Notes under the pieces: model-generated | The model's database searches: none | Seen by the model: the letters and a program-made list of their open reading frames with translations, nothing else | What the model was told of the DNA's origin: nothing | NCBI RefSeq assembly: GCF_001244995.1 | Contig: NZ_LN869529.1 | Coordinates: 721,263 to 785,262, forward strand | Reading direction: 5' to 3' | DNA: 64,000 nucleotides | Source of the DNA: Intestinimonas massiliensis (ex Afouda et al. 2020) | GTDB taxonomy: Bacteria; Bacillota; Clostridia; Oscillospirales; Oscillospiraceae | Translations under genes and position numbers: made by a program | Shown here: positions 8,040 to 17,278 of the stretch, in pieces | Layout of the letters: every line of letters begins with the position of its first letter | How positions within the stretch are numbered: position 1 is the first letter of the stretch

Positions 8040-11000
8040 AGCAGCTACTCGGACCGCGTGGTCCCGCTGGAGAGTATCGCTGTTTTGGGGCAACTGGAAC
8101 GCATTGCCCAAAATGGCGTGTATTTCAGCAATGAAGGCGACCGGCGTGGGCGGGTGCAGATTGCCGGATATGACCATCTCATGACCACGGTGTATATTGA
8201 CGGAGCCCCGTATCTGGTTGATATGCGTGTCCGCGTGGAGGACGAAAGGGCGGGAGGCGGAAATCGACTGTACCACTTCACACCCGAAGCTATCGAAGTC
8301 ACGAAAAAGAACGATGGCACAACATCCACGGCTGGACGTCACGCGACCAGCGTTCATAGCACGGATGTTGCACCATCTTCTGCCTCCATTATAGCAGATT
8401 CCTCCGCCGGTGGCAATACCCAGTCTGCCCAGGCCGGCCCGGAATCATCCGTGGGGGCTGCGCAGGCTGGGTTTACCGGGGACGAGGCGGGGGAGAGCGG
8501 CTTTCACGCGCCTTCCGCCATCCAAGACGCGGACCTGACGAGCGCATTTGGCGAGAATGGCGCCCAGGCATACCGCCTCGGGTGGCGGGGCGACATGGAC
8601 GAGGCGGACTATTACCGGGCCTTTGCCCACGCCTACAACGCCGGGGCGGCGGGACGCAGCCTGGACAGCCTGAAGGATCGGACCTTGACCGACGCCCAGC
8701 GCGGGGCGGCATTCGAGTCCGGCAGGAGCGACGCCGACGCGGCGGCCCGAAAGGCCGGCTTCACCACCGTATACGGGAAGGACAGCGGGCTGGTATGGGA
8801 CGACTACACCAAATCCATGGACCAGAAGGTGGCCGGGCAGGTAAACGAGGTGGCCCAGCGGCTGGGCATCAAGGTGCGTTTTGCCGACCAGGTGGGGGGC
8901 GGCGCCGCCAACGGCAAGATTGAAAACGGCGTCATCACCATCGCCCGGGACGCGAAGAATCCGGTCCGGGCGGTTTTCGGCCACGAGATCACCCACCGTA
9001 TCCAGGAGCTGGCCCCGGAGGAGTACCGGGCCTTCCGGGAGGCGGCCATGGCCCATTATGAGAATGCCGAGGATGGCATGGTGGACGCGCTGGTGTGGGA
9101 TCAGCAGAGCCGGTACACAGAGGTCGACCAGGAGCTGTCTAACCTGGAGGCCATGGACGAGATCGCCGCCGACTATGCCGGGAGCCTCATGGAGGACGGG
9201 GCGCTGCTGGACCGCTTCATCCAGGCCAACCAGGGCAAGCGGACCCTGCTGGAGAAGCTGCGGGGCGTGTTCCGCAGCCTGGCCGACCGGCTGACCGGAA
9301 AATACAAGAGCCAGGCCAGGCAGGCCGAGCGGCGGCTGGAGCAGGCCCTGACTGCGGCGGCCAGGCAGGCGGCCAGCTTGCAAGGCAAGGCCCACGGTGC
9401 TACAATGAGCGAAACGAAACTCTCTTTGAAGAGCATGAACGAAGACGAGACCGCCGCGCTTTTGCAGTACAAGAGTAGCGATAGCTACAAGGTCAACGCC
9501 AAGCTGCGGGACGGCCAGCGCCTTACCGAGGCGGAGCAGAAGATGGTGGACGATCTGGACCGCGCCCTGGAGAAGCTGCCCAAGGTCAAGGGAACCGTGT
9601 ACCGTACGCTGAACTTTGATGCTGTTTCCAACCCAGAGGAGGAGTTCAACGCTTTTGTTTCTGCCCATGCAGAGGGCGACATTGTGCGCTATGGCGCATA
9701 TACTTCCACATCCACCGAAGCAGACGGTTATCCTTTGGCGGACGGCGCAAAGTACGGCGTGGTTATGGAGATTTCCAGCGACAGCGCACGGGACCTTGCG
9801 GGCTTTGGAAACAATTTTGAGAGCGAGGCTCTTTTTCAGCGCGGAACGATTTTTGACATTGTGAGGGTGACGACCGACGAGAACGGACGTCCCCATATCT
9901 ACATGAAGGAGATGCTGAATGATGCCCAACGAAACGAACCAGACCATGATACCCAGAAACACGGTCAAGCAGTGCAACAAGTGCAGGAACAGGGTGCTGC
10001 ACACAATAACCTGTCCGAAGTATCCGAAGGGAATACCAGACAAAGTACTGACCGGAGAGGATTGCCCGGAGTTCGAGGAGAAGGGAGCGAAGAAGTAAAA
10101 TTTTCCCTCAAGGGCTCCGATCAACTCACCCGCGAGATCGACCGCCTGATGAAGCAGGTGCAGGACGGGACCAGGAGTGAAGCGGAGGTGCAGCAAGAAA
10201 TCCGTGGGTTGGTGGACGAGGTATATCAGGGGATGGTGGAGCAGTACGGCTCGATGAAACCGGGCGAGAAGCCGGCCCGGGAGGTCTGGGTCCCCCGCCG
10301 GACAGCGGACGACCGGAAGGTCTCTCAGACCGTGCGGACCATCCTCGAGGCTGGGGCGACACCGGATACCGCCGTGCAGAACATAGAGGAACTGACGGCC
10401 ACCGGCGTGTTCTCTTACGAGACCTACACAGATAAGGCCGCCATCGCAGACGCTGAGAATACGATTCGGGACAAGGGCTACGCCACCGCCCTGGCGGAGT
10501 GGTCTGAGTCCGTGGGAAAAGGCGAGGTATCCAAGGCCAATACGGCCACCGGCTGGGCTCTGTACAATGCTGCGGCCAACGCCGGAGACCTCAAATCCGC
10601 CATGACCGTGCTCACGAAAATGGTGGGACATCAGCGAAACGCCGCCCAGGCGGTGCAGGCCACTCGTATCCTCAAGAGCATGTCCCCGGAGGGGCAACTC
10701 TACGGGGTGCAGCGGAGCGTGGGAAACCTTCAGGAAGAACTGAAGAAAGAGTACGGAAAGAATGCACCGGACCTGAAGATAGACCCGAATCTTGCAGAGA
10801 ACCTGCTCAAGGCGAAAGACCAAAAGGCGCGGGATGAGGCGACCAAGGAGCTGTTCCGTGACATCGGCCGCCAGATGCCCTCCCGGTTTGTGGACAAGTG
10901 GAATGCATGGCGGTACCTGGCCATGCTGGGTAACCCGAGGACCCACGTTCGGAACATCGTGGGCAACGCCTTCTTTGCCCCGGTGGTAGCGGCTAAGAGC

Positions 11001-12590
11001 CTGACTGCCACAGCCATTGAGGGCGCGGTAGACCGGGTATCCGGCGGGAAGCTGGAACGGACCAAGGGGGCCGTGGGCCTGGGCAAGGCCGACCGGGCGC
11101 TGCTGTCAAGCGCGTGGGCGGATTATGCCAACGTGCAGGACTCCGCTCTTGGCGGAGGCAAGTACAGCGATTTTGCAAACGCCAACCAGTACATCGAGGA
11201 GGGTCGGGTCATCTTCCGGAACAAGGCGCTGGAGAAGGCCCGGAAGTCCAACACCAGGGCCCTGGACGCAGAGGATATCTGGTTCTCGCGCCCCCACTAC
11301 GCCTATGCGCTGGCCCAATACTGCAAGGCCAACCACATCTCGGCAGAACAGATCGCCGCGGGGGAGGGGATGGATAAGGCCCGGGCCTACGCCATTAAAG
11401 AGGCACAGAAGGCCACCTACCGGGATACCAACGCCCTGTCGCAGGCAATCAGCGACCTGGGCCGTTACCGGGGGAAGGGTCCTGTAGGAAAGGGAATCAG
11501 CACCGTCATGGAGGGCGTGCTTCCCTTCCGCAAGACCCCGGCCAACATTCTGGCTCGCGGGTTGGAATACAGCCCAGCCGGGCTGCTGAAAGGACTAACC
11601 TATGACCTGTACCAGGTGCGCAAGGGTAATCTGAGCGGGGCCGAGGCCATCGACCACATCTCCGCGGGGATGACTGGGACGGGGCTGCTGGCCTTTGGAG
11701 TATACTGCGCAGCCCAATGCCTGGTGCGGGGCGCCGGAGGGGACGATAAGGACCGGAAGAAGTTCGCGGAATTGCAGGGGCATCAGAATTATGCGCTGGA
11801 GCTGCCGGATGGCACGAGCATCCCCCTGGACTGGCTGGCCCCGGAGGTCCTGCCCTTCTTCATCGGTGTAAACCTATGGGAGATGACGCAGGGGGAGAAG
11901 GAGCCACTGACCCTGTCCGCTATCCTCAGGGCCTCTGCAAACGTGACGGAGCCCCTGCTGGAGATGTCTTGCCTCCAGAGCCTGAGCGACGTGTTCGACG
12001 CGGTGGGATACGCCTCGTCGGGGGACCTGAACGGGCTCACCGCCGCCCTGGTTACCGCCGCCACCAGCTATCTGACCCAGGGCGTTCCGACCGTCCTCGG
12101 GCAATTCGAGCGGACCGGGCAGGAGGAACGGATGACCACCTACACGGAAAAGAACGCCTTCCTGACGCCGGATGCCCAGTACACCCTGGGAAGGATCAGC
12201 GGGCGGATTCCAGGATGGGATTACAACCAGATCCCCTATATCGACGCCTGGGGGCGCACGGAGCGCACCGGCGGAGCAGCCAAGCGGGCCGTCGATAACT
12301 TTGTAAATCCCGCCTATACATCGAAAGCGGGGAGCAGCCCTATGGAGGACGAGCTGACACGGCTTTATGACGCCACAGGGGAAAAGAATGTGTTCCCTGC
12401 TCGCGCCGGGAAGTATTTCACCGTGAACGGAGTGCGCAAGGACCTGACGGCGGAGGAATACATGACCTACGCCACGAAGAAGGGGCAGCTCTCTCACACC
12501 TTGGTCACGGAGCTGACGGGCAGCAAATCCTACCAGAGCATGACGGACGATCAATTGGTATATTTAAGCGTAAATGCAAGGCAGAAATGA
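8019..12590 (+). CDS. Giant polyvalent mobile-element protein with metallopeptidase-like and ADP-ribosyltransferase domains
   Basis: A 1523-residue soluble protein of the polyvalent type carried by phages and conjugative elements. An N-terminal region (about 10-100) may be a BECR-fold nuclease-like domain (weak call). HEITH at 322-326, with a downstream Glu-rich helix MDEIAADYAG (about 378), forms a zincin-like site. Residues about 484-640 are an ADP-ribosyltransferase of the R-S-E class: Arg529 in YRTLNF, Ser563-Thr-Ser in YTSTST, and E601-S-E603 in FESEALFQRG. From about 955 there is a conserved WRYLAMLGNPRTHVRN module, then hydrophobic helices near 1220-1240. The ATG directly follows an in-frame stop beside the dead integrase, so the true N-terminus may have been cut off. 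Such proteins are thought to be delivered with element DNA to act on host proteins; that role is inferred. Confidence 0.75.
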   Translation: MESAFAASSYSDRVVPLESIAVLGQLERIAQNGVYFSNEGDRRGRVQIAGYDHLMTTVYIDGAPYLVDMRVRVEDERAGGGNRLYHFTPEAIEVTKKNDGTTSTAGRHATSVHSTDVAPSSASIIADSSAGGNTQSAQAGPESSVGAAQAGFTGDEAGESGFHAPSAIQDADLTSAFGENGAQAYRLGWRGDMDEADYYRAFAHAYNAGAAGRSLDSLKDRTLTDAQRGAAFESGRSDADAAARKAGFTTVYGKDSGLVWDDYTKSMDQKVAGQVNEVAQRLGIKVRFADQVGGGAANGKIENGVITIARDAKNPVRAVFGHEITHRIQELAPEEYRAFREAAMAHYENAEDGMVDALVWDQQSRYTEVDQELSNLEAMDEIAADYAGSLMEDGALLDRFIQANQGKRTLLEKLRGVFRSLADRLTGKYKSQARQAERRLEQALTAAARQAASLQGKAHGATMSETKLSLKSMNEDETAALLQYKSSDSYKVNAKLRDGQRLTEAEQKMVDDLDRALEKLPKVKGTVYRTLNFDAVSNPEEEFNAFVSAHAEGDIVRYGAYTSTSTEADGYPLADGAKYGVVMEISSDSARDLAGFGNNFESEALFQRGTIFDIVRVTTDENGRPHIYMKEMLNDAQRNEPDHDTQKHGQAVQQVQEQGAAHNNLSEVSEGNTRQSTDRRGLPGVRGEGSEEVKFSLKGSDQLTREIDRLMKQVQDGTRSEAEVQQEIRGLVDEVYQGMVEQYGSMKPGEKPAREVWVPRRTADDRKVSQTVRTILEAGATPDTAVQNIEELTATGVFSYETYTDKAAIADAENTIRDKGYATALAEWSESVGKGEVSKANTATGWALYNAAANAGDLKSAMTVLTKMVGHQRNAAQAVQATRILKSMSPEGQLYGVQRSVGNLQEELKKEYGKNAPDLKIDPNLAENLLKAKDQKARDEATKELFRDIGRQMPSRFVDKWNAWRYLAMLGNPRTHVRNIVGNAFFAPVVAAKSLTATAIEGAVDRVSGGKLERTKGAVGLGKADRALLSSAWADYANVQDSALGGGKYSDFANANQYIEEGRVIFRNKALEKARKSNTRALDAEDIWFSRPHYAYALAQYCKANHISAEQIAAGEGMDKARAYAIKEAQKATYRDTNALSQAISDLGRYRGKGPVGKGISTVMEGVLPFRKTPANILARGLEYSPAGLLKGLTYDLYQVRKGNLSGAEAIDHISAGMTGTGLLAFGVYCAAQCLVRGAGGDDKDRKKFAELQGHQNYALELPDGTSIPLDWLAPEVLPFFIGVNLWEMTQGEKEPLTLSAILRASANVTEPLLEMSCLQSLSDVFDAVGYASSGDLNGLTAALVTAATSYLTQGVPTVLGQFERTGQEERMTTYTEKNAFLTPDAQYTLGRISGRIPGWDYNQIPYIDAWGRTERTGGAAKRAVDNFVNPAYTSKAGSSPMEDELTRLYDATGEKNVFPARAGKYFTVNGVRKDLTAEEYMTYATKKGQLSHTLVTELTGSKSYQSMTDDQLVYLSVNARQK

Positions 12591-12967
12591 TTCGGCTGAC
12601 CTGCCGTAGAGCGGAACCAGTAAAGCGCCTCTGCCGCTGCGAAGGCTACCAGTGGAAGAAAATTAAATTACGATTTAACTATGGAACAGGGTCCGTAGAG
12701 ACAGATATACTTTACAAATACAAATGAATACCGGGATTCGCACGATGCCTGCAATGCCACTGGATATCACGTGGGCGAAAGCGCACAGAACAATATGTGC
12801 TCTTTCTTTCAGATGAGGCCAATGTCCATCATCAGGACACAGCCTATAGGAGGAACCATATTGCTGAAAAGGAAAGGGGAGATATACGGCTTTCGTTACC
12901 AATCCTGCGCCCACTCTGCTAAGAGCGCCGACCGGATAAAACCGGCCGACGCCCTCGAGAAGGAGAG
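12591..12967. other. Gene-free stretch after the polyvalent gene
   Basis: This 377-base stretch has short open frames on both strands without convincing SD sites, repeats or similarity that I can recognise. No copy of the tRNA-Ser 3' end (a possible right attachment site) was found. It is probably the right-hand debris of the old mobile element. Confidence 0.5.
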
Positions 12968-14332
12968 TCAGTTTTGATTCAGATACCGAGCAACGGAAAG
13001 GTTGGCCTGTTCGACGAGCTTGTCCTCGTCCACGTTGACCAGATGTCCTTCCTTGACAACGATCCGGCCATTGACTACAGTGTAATCTACACTGCCTTTG
13101 AATCCGACGGTAGCGGGAATTGCGGCAACATCTTGCAGAGTTCCGGTTAGTTCCAGACGGTTGCTGTCGATCAGGAAGAAGTCGGCCGCCATGCCAGGGG
13201 CAATATAACCAAGATCATCGCGGCCAAGGAGGCTGGCGCTGCCGCGGGTGGCGATGCGCAGCATGTCGAAACCGGTGGGGGCAGTGGCGGAGTTATTAAG
13301 CCGGTGCAGCAGATAGCCTACCCGCAACTCCTCCAGCAGGTTGGAGCCATCGTTGCTGGCAGAGCCATCCACAGCCAACCCAACGGGAACGCCAAGCTCC
13401 AGCATTCTGGGGAGCTGCGCAATGCCCGAGGAGAGCTTCATGTTGCTGATGGGGCAGTGGGCCACGCCGGTCTTGGTCTTGGCCATGCGCTGCAGCTCCT
13501 CGTCAGTGAAGTGGATGCCGTGGGCGTACCACACATCAGACCCAATCCAGCCGAGGCTTTCCATGTATTCCAGGGGCCGCATACCCAGCCGCTCCAACAG
13601 ATAGGCTTCCTCGTCCTTTGTCTCAGCCAGGTGGGTGTGCATCCGCACGCCCAACTGACGGGCCAAAATGGCGGTCTGGCGCAGCAGTTCTTCGCTGACA
13701 CTGAAGGGAGAGCAAGGGGCCAGAGCCACCTGGTGCATGGAATAGCGGCTGGGGTCGTGGAATTGCTTGACTGCAGCCTCAGAATCGTACATGATCTTGT
13801 CAATGGTTTGGACTACGCTGTCAGGGGGAAGACCTCCGTCCTTGACGCCCAAGTCCATGCTGCCGCGGGTGGCGTGGAAGCGGACACCCAGTTCATCAGC
13901 CGCGGCAAACTGCACATTCAGGAACCGGTCACTCTTACCCTGAGGGAAGACATAATGGTGGTCCAGGATGGTGGTGCAGCCGGTTTTCAGCAGCTCACCC
14001 ATTCCGGACATAGAGCTATAGTAGATACTTTCCTCTTCGAGATTCTTCCAGATCTCGTATAGAGTCTTCAGCCAGGGGAACAGCTCCATCCGCTGGACCT
14101 GAGGCAGATTTCTGCTGAAAATCTGATACAGGTGGTGGTGGGCATTGATCATGCCAGGGTAGAGGATCATACCAGAGGCGTCGATGACCTCGTCAGCCTT
14201 TACATCACCCGGTTGGTCGATGGAGACAATCACGCCGTTGCGCACCAGCATAGACGCATGCTCCAGTACCTCGCCCGCGTCGTTGCAGGTTACCAGCCAG
14301 CGGATATTCTTAACCAGTAAATCCTTGCTCAT
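12968..14332 (-). CDS. 8-oxoguanine deaminase / TrzN-AtzB-like amidohydrolase
   Basis: A 454-residue amidohydrolase. The metal-binding motif NAHHHLYQ with the following RNLP (about residues 60-72) and the GCTTILDHHYVFP segment are typical of 8-oxoguanine deaminases, which convert 8-oxoguanine to urate. Further metal ligands are in HTHLAET and AVDGSASND. Start is ATG 14332, whose ATGA overlaps the stop of the uridine phosphorylase; an upstream in-frame codon lacks an SD. It is the last gene of the nucleoside catabolic operon. In that setting a purine base deaminase acting on bases freed by the hydrolase or phosphorylase makes sense. Guanine or another aminated base could be the real substrate. 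Confidence 0.78.
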   Translation of the reverse strand: MSKDLLVKNIRWLVTCNDAGEVLEHASMLVRNGVIVSIDQPGDVKADEVIDASGMILYPGMINAHHHLYQIFSRNLPQVQRMELFPWLKTLYEIWKNLEEESIYYSSMSGMGELLKTGCTTILDHHYVFPQGKSDRFLNVQFAAADELGVRFHATRGSMDLGVKDGGLPPDSVVQTIDKIMYDSEAAVKQFHDPSRYSMHQVALAPCSPFSVSEELLRQTAILARQLGVRMHTHLAETKDEEAYLLERLGMRPLEYMESLGWIGSDVWYAHGIHFTDEELQRMAKTKTGVAHCPISNMKLSSGIAQLPRMLELGVPVGLAVDGSASNDGSNLLEELRVGYLLHRLNNSATAPTGFDMLRIATRGSASLLGRDDLGYIAPGMAADFFLIDSNRLELTGTLQDVAAIPATVGFKGSVDYTVVNGRIVVKEGHLVNVDEDKLVEQANLSVARYLNQN

Positions 14333-15129
14333 CTCCTTCCCCTCCGGCTTTCTGCGGCTTTCCGCTGCTCCATGCGGTAGATGGTCTCCAGGACGATCTG
14401 GATCTCCTTTTCCCATGCATCGTGGAGCCGCTCATTCTTTTTGGTATAGATGACCTCTGCGTTGGTCAGGTTGCCGGAGGTGCCGTTGATGGTGGCAGCC
14501 CTGACACCCCGCAGGTGGGCCACGGTGTACAGGGCGGAGGACTCCATATCCAGATTCATTACTTTGTAGGAGCGCAGCTTGTCCAGGAACTCCGGTGTCT
14601 CACCATAGAAGGCGTCGTCAGAGGAGGTGATGCCGGTGTAAACAGAGAAATCCGTGCCTCGGGTCATTTCCCGGGCGGTGTAGATCAGTTCGCTGGTCAG
14701 TTCCAGGTCGGGCACAGCGGGAAAACCTTGGGGGACATAGAACCGGGAGGTGCCTTCATTTTTCATGGCGCCAATGGTGATCATCAGGTCGCCGATCTGG
14801 ACTCTGGGGTCCAGGGCGGCGCTGCTGCCGATGCGGATCAGGGTCTTGGCACCAATATTTATCAACTCCTCAGCGGCGATGGTGGCGGAGGGGCAACCCA
14901 TGCCGGTGGAGGTGACGCTAACCCTGATGCCCTTGTAATGGCCGGTAAAGGTCCGGTGCTCCCGGTTATTGGCCTTTAGCTCGGCATTGTCCAAATACTT
15001 GGCGGCAATATCACTTCTGGCGGGGTCCCCGGGCAGGAGCACATATTCGCCGATATCCTCGGGCGTCAGGGCAATGTGATACTGCTTCTGGCCCAGGGTA
15101 ACAGACATTTTATTCAGTGTAGTACTCAT
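14329..15129 (-). CDS. udp: Uridine phosphorylase
   Basis: A 266-residue PNP/UDP family enzyme of full length. The phosphate-binding LLPGDPARSDIAA is near residue 32, the active-site SSAAL segment near 100, and the ribose-binding LDMESSALYTV near 195. It converts uridine and phosphate to uracil and ribose-1-phosphate. It starts 12 bases after a small membrane-protein remnant and overlaps the deaminase start by four bases (ATGA). It is therefore part of the operon that begins with the glycyl radical enzyme at 18792. The SD GGAGGT sits five bases before the ATG. A second, partial copy of the family is at the left window edge, with clearly different sequence. Confidence 0.9.
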   Translation of the reverse strand: MSTTLNKMSVTLGQKQYHIALTPEDIGEYVLLPGDPARSDIAAKYLDNAELKANNREHRTFTGHYKGIRVSVTSTGMGCPSATIAAEELINIGAKTLIRIGSSAALDPRVQIGDLMITIGAMKNEGTSRFYVPQGFPAVPDLELTSELIYTAREMTRGTDFSVYTGITSSDDAFYGETPEFLDKLRSYKVMNLDMESSALYTVAHLRGVRAATINGTSGNLTNAEVIYTKKNERLHDAWEKEIQIVLETIYRMEQRKAAESRRGRR

Positions 15130-15140
15130 AGTTACCTCCG

Positions 15141-15344
15141 TCAGTCCTTGATATCGCCCGCAGCCTGGGGTCCCTGGACACGGCGGCCGAAGCCGATGAG
15201 CACGGCCAGCGTCAGCAGGTAGGGAAGCATCTGCAGGATGCGTTCAGGCAGATTGAATGCCACATGGATGCGCAGTGCCTGGACGAAAACGAACAGCAGA
15301 CTGGCCAGCATGACGGCCATCACAATTGCAATCGTCTTTTTCAT
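15141..15344 (-). pseudogene. Remnant of a nucleoside ABC importer permease (NupQ-like C-terminus)
   Basis: A 67-residue frame starting MKKTIAIVMAVMLASLLFVF and ending with LPERILQMLPYLLTLAVLIG then FGRRVQGPQA. The last 40 residues look like the extreme C-terminus of BMP/Nup-type nucleoside ABC permeases, which end in a similar LPYLLTxxxLxGFGRR stretch. The first 15 look like the signal peptide of a substrate-binding protein. The simplest reading is an internal deletion that fused the start of a bmpA-like gene to the end of nupQ, removing the importer. It may still be translated (SD AGGAG) as a small membrane protein. Fusion is inference. Confidence 0.5.
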
Positions 15345-15399
15345 AATATCCTCCTGTATTACGGCAATGTTTGCCGCATGTATGTTGGACCAAAAATAA

Positions 15400-16344
15400 T
15401 CAGTTCTGGAATGCTGCGAACAGTTCATTCAGCGCCTTTCTGGAGTTGACCTCCAGGCAGTGCTCGACGAATCTGCCCTCGATGGGCTGCTCACGCAGGT
15501 CCACCACGATTTTGCCGCGGCAGTAGGTGCCGCCGCATTCTACACGGGTCACCATTTTGCGGGTGGTTACCACGCTGGGATCCACAGCGACCACCATGGC
15601 AAGGGGGTCGTGGAGGGGACTGTACTCCATGGTGTAGTTTTGGATGCGGCTGCCGTTCATATAGTGCTGTAACGCCTTGGAGATGAAGGATACGGCATCC
15701 TTCTTGGCAGGATTGCAGCAGCGCAGCAGCTTGTCTACATCGGCGCGGGTAAGATGGGTCACGGTGGTCACATCAAGCCCCACCAACGTCATGTCCCAAT
15801 CGGCCTGCATGGCGAGGTCGGCCGCCTCGGGGTCGCCGCCGATGTTAGCTTCTACCACAGGACTGACGTTGCCGGACGCATACACCGTACCACCCATGGC
15901 CACGACGCGCTTGATCTTTCCGGCATAATCAGGATATTTTGCCAGGGTGTTGGCCAGGTTTGTCATTCTTCCCAGGGAAATTAAAACCAGTTCGCCTGCG
16001 TGATCACAGGCCTTCTGATACATGAAGTCAGAAACATCCATGTCCATCGGGCGCTGGGACGTTGCGGGAAGCTCCACATTTCCGGTGCCGTTGTCGCCGT
16101 GGATGAAGGTGGGGAAGTCCTCACATTCACCCCGCAGAGGCTTCTCTGCACCGGCACATACGGGGACCTTGCCTTCATAACCAGCCAGCTTCAGAATGCG
16201 CATTGCGTTTTCAGCGCCTTTGGAAGCGGATACGTTACCAACACTAGTGGAAATACCGACGATTTCCACATCCTTTCGGAACAGGGCGAACAAGATTGCA
16301 ATGGAATCATCCACACCGGGATCGCAATCAATAAATATCTTCAC
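15400..16344 (-). CDS. Inosine-uridine nucleoside N-ribohydrolase
   Basis: A 314-residue nucleoside hydrolase of usual length. The N-terminal DCDPGVDDS motif binds the catalytic calcium, and TFIHGDNGTGN (about residue 78) and the histidine near the C-terminus in SPLHDPLAM complete the active site. It hydrolyses ribonucleosides to base and free ribose. Free ribose is the substrate of the ribokinase at 19730-20635 just beyond the regulator, so the two form one pathway. It lies in the same operon as the uridine phosphorylase and glycyl radical enzyme, 91 bases after the activase. Base preference cannot be read from sequence. Confidence 0.92.
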   Translation of the reverse strand: MKIFIDCDPGVDDSIAILFALFRKDVEIVGISTSVGNVSASKGAENAMRILKLAGYEGKVPVCAGAEKPLRGECEDFPTFIHGDNGTGNVELPATSQRPMDMDVSDFMYQKACDHAGELVLISLGRMTNLANTLAKYPDYAGKIKRVVAMGGTVYASGNVSPVVEANIGGDPEAADLAMQADWDMTLVGLDVTTVTHLTRADVDKLLRCCNPAKKDAVSFISKALQHYMNGSRIQNYTMEYSPLHDPLAMVVAVDPSVVTTRKMVTRVECGGTYCRGKIVVDLREQPIEGRFVEHCLEVNSRKALNELFAAFQN

Positions 16345-16435
16345 GTTTTTCCTCTTTTCGTATGTATTTTGGGATCCAATTACAAAAAAACTGCAGTTTT
16401 ATTGTCTTGTGTTTCCTCATGCGGCGCTGCTGATA

Positions 16436-17278
16436 TCAGATCAGCACAATGTCGGTAAAGCCGTTGCGTCTGGCGATATCCTCCAGATGCTGAAGTTCAT
16501 CGGCGGTGGGGACCCGCAGTTGGCTGCGAAAGGGTTGCCGGACGCCAAAGGGGCGGTAGGCGATGATCTTGTAGCGGATGGAGCCCGTTTCCAAGAAGGG
16601 GGACAGAAGCCGGGTGATCTCCGTCACCGTCTGCTCGCTGTCCAGATAATCCGGTACCACCACGGTTCGCACCTCTTCCAGCTTGCCAGCTTTGGCGAGC
16701 TGGACGGCATTGTCGATGACCATCCGGCTGCCCATGCCGGTGAGCTTGCGGTGCAGGCCGTCATCCCAGGCCTTCACATCCAGCATGACGCCGTCGCATA
16801 CAGCCATCAGTTCAGCATCAGCCGTGTAGTCGTAGCTGCCGTTGCTGTCCATCAGGCAGGTGAGCTTCTTTTTTTTGGCCAAGGTAAACAGCTCCAGCAG
16901 GAAATCCCGCTGTAGGGAGCATTCGCCGCCGGAGACGGTGATGCCCCGGATGAAGGGGAGGTCATTCTTCAGCAGCGCCATTACCTCGGATGCGGAATAT
17001 TCTCGGACCTTGGCCGAGGCCATATTGGGGCAGGCGGCCAGACACTGGTCACATTTGCAGCACTTCTCCTCCCGCCAGACCACCTTGTCCAGCTCCATGG
17101 TCAGGGCCCCGGTGGGGCAGACAGGGACGCAGACACCACAATGGACACAGCGATGGATGGTTTCGGGATTATGGCAGTAGCTACAGGTGTAATTGCAGCC
17201 CTGCAGGAAGATCGCAGCTCTGTTTCCGGGCCCATCCACGACGCTGGTGTGGATGATTCTGTTGACAAGCGCTTTCAT
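16436..17278 (-). CDS. yjjW: Glycyl radical enzyme activase, YjjW family
   Basis: A 280-residue radical SAM enzyme. CNYTCSYC (the CxxxCxxC cluster) begins near residue 28. It is followed by two ferredoxin-like cysteine sets (CVHCGVCVPVC and CCKCDQCLAAC) for extra iron-sulfur clusters, and by the VSGGEC motif that is the SAM-binding GGE. It installs the glycyl radical on its partner using S-adenosylmethionine. It overlaps the end of yjjI by four bases, which fixes its partner. This pair is widespread, but the reaction of YjjI is not established. Confidence 0.9.
   Translation of the reverse strand: MKALVNRIIHTSVVDGPGNRAAIFLQGCNYTCSYCHNPETIHRCVHCGVCVPVCPTGALTMELDKVVWREEKCCKCDQCLAACPNMASAKVREYSASEVMALLKNDLPFIRGITVSGGECSLQRDFLLELFTLAKKKKLTCLMDSNGSYDYTADAELMAVCDGVMLDVKAWDDGLHRKLTGMGSRMVIDNAVQLAKAGKLEEVRTVVVPDYLDSEQTVTEITRLLSPFLETGSIRYKIIAYRPFGVRQPFRSQLRVPTADELQHLEDIARRNGFTDIVLI

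Noticed and set aside
7598..12967. Left and right attachment repeats of the decayed element
   Set aside because: No second copy of the tRNA-Ser 3' end was found to the right of the polyvalent gene.
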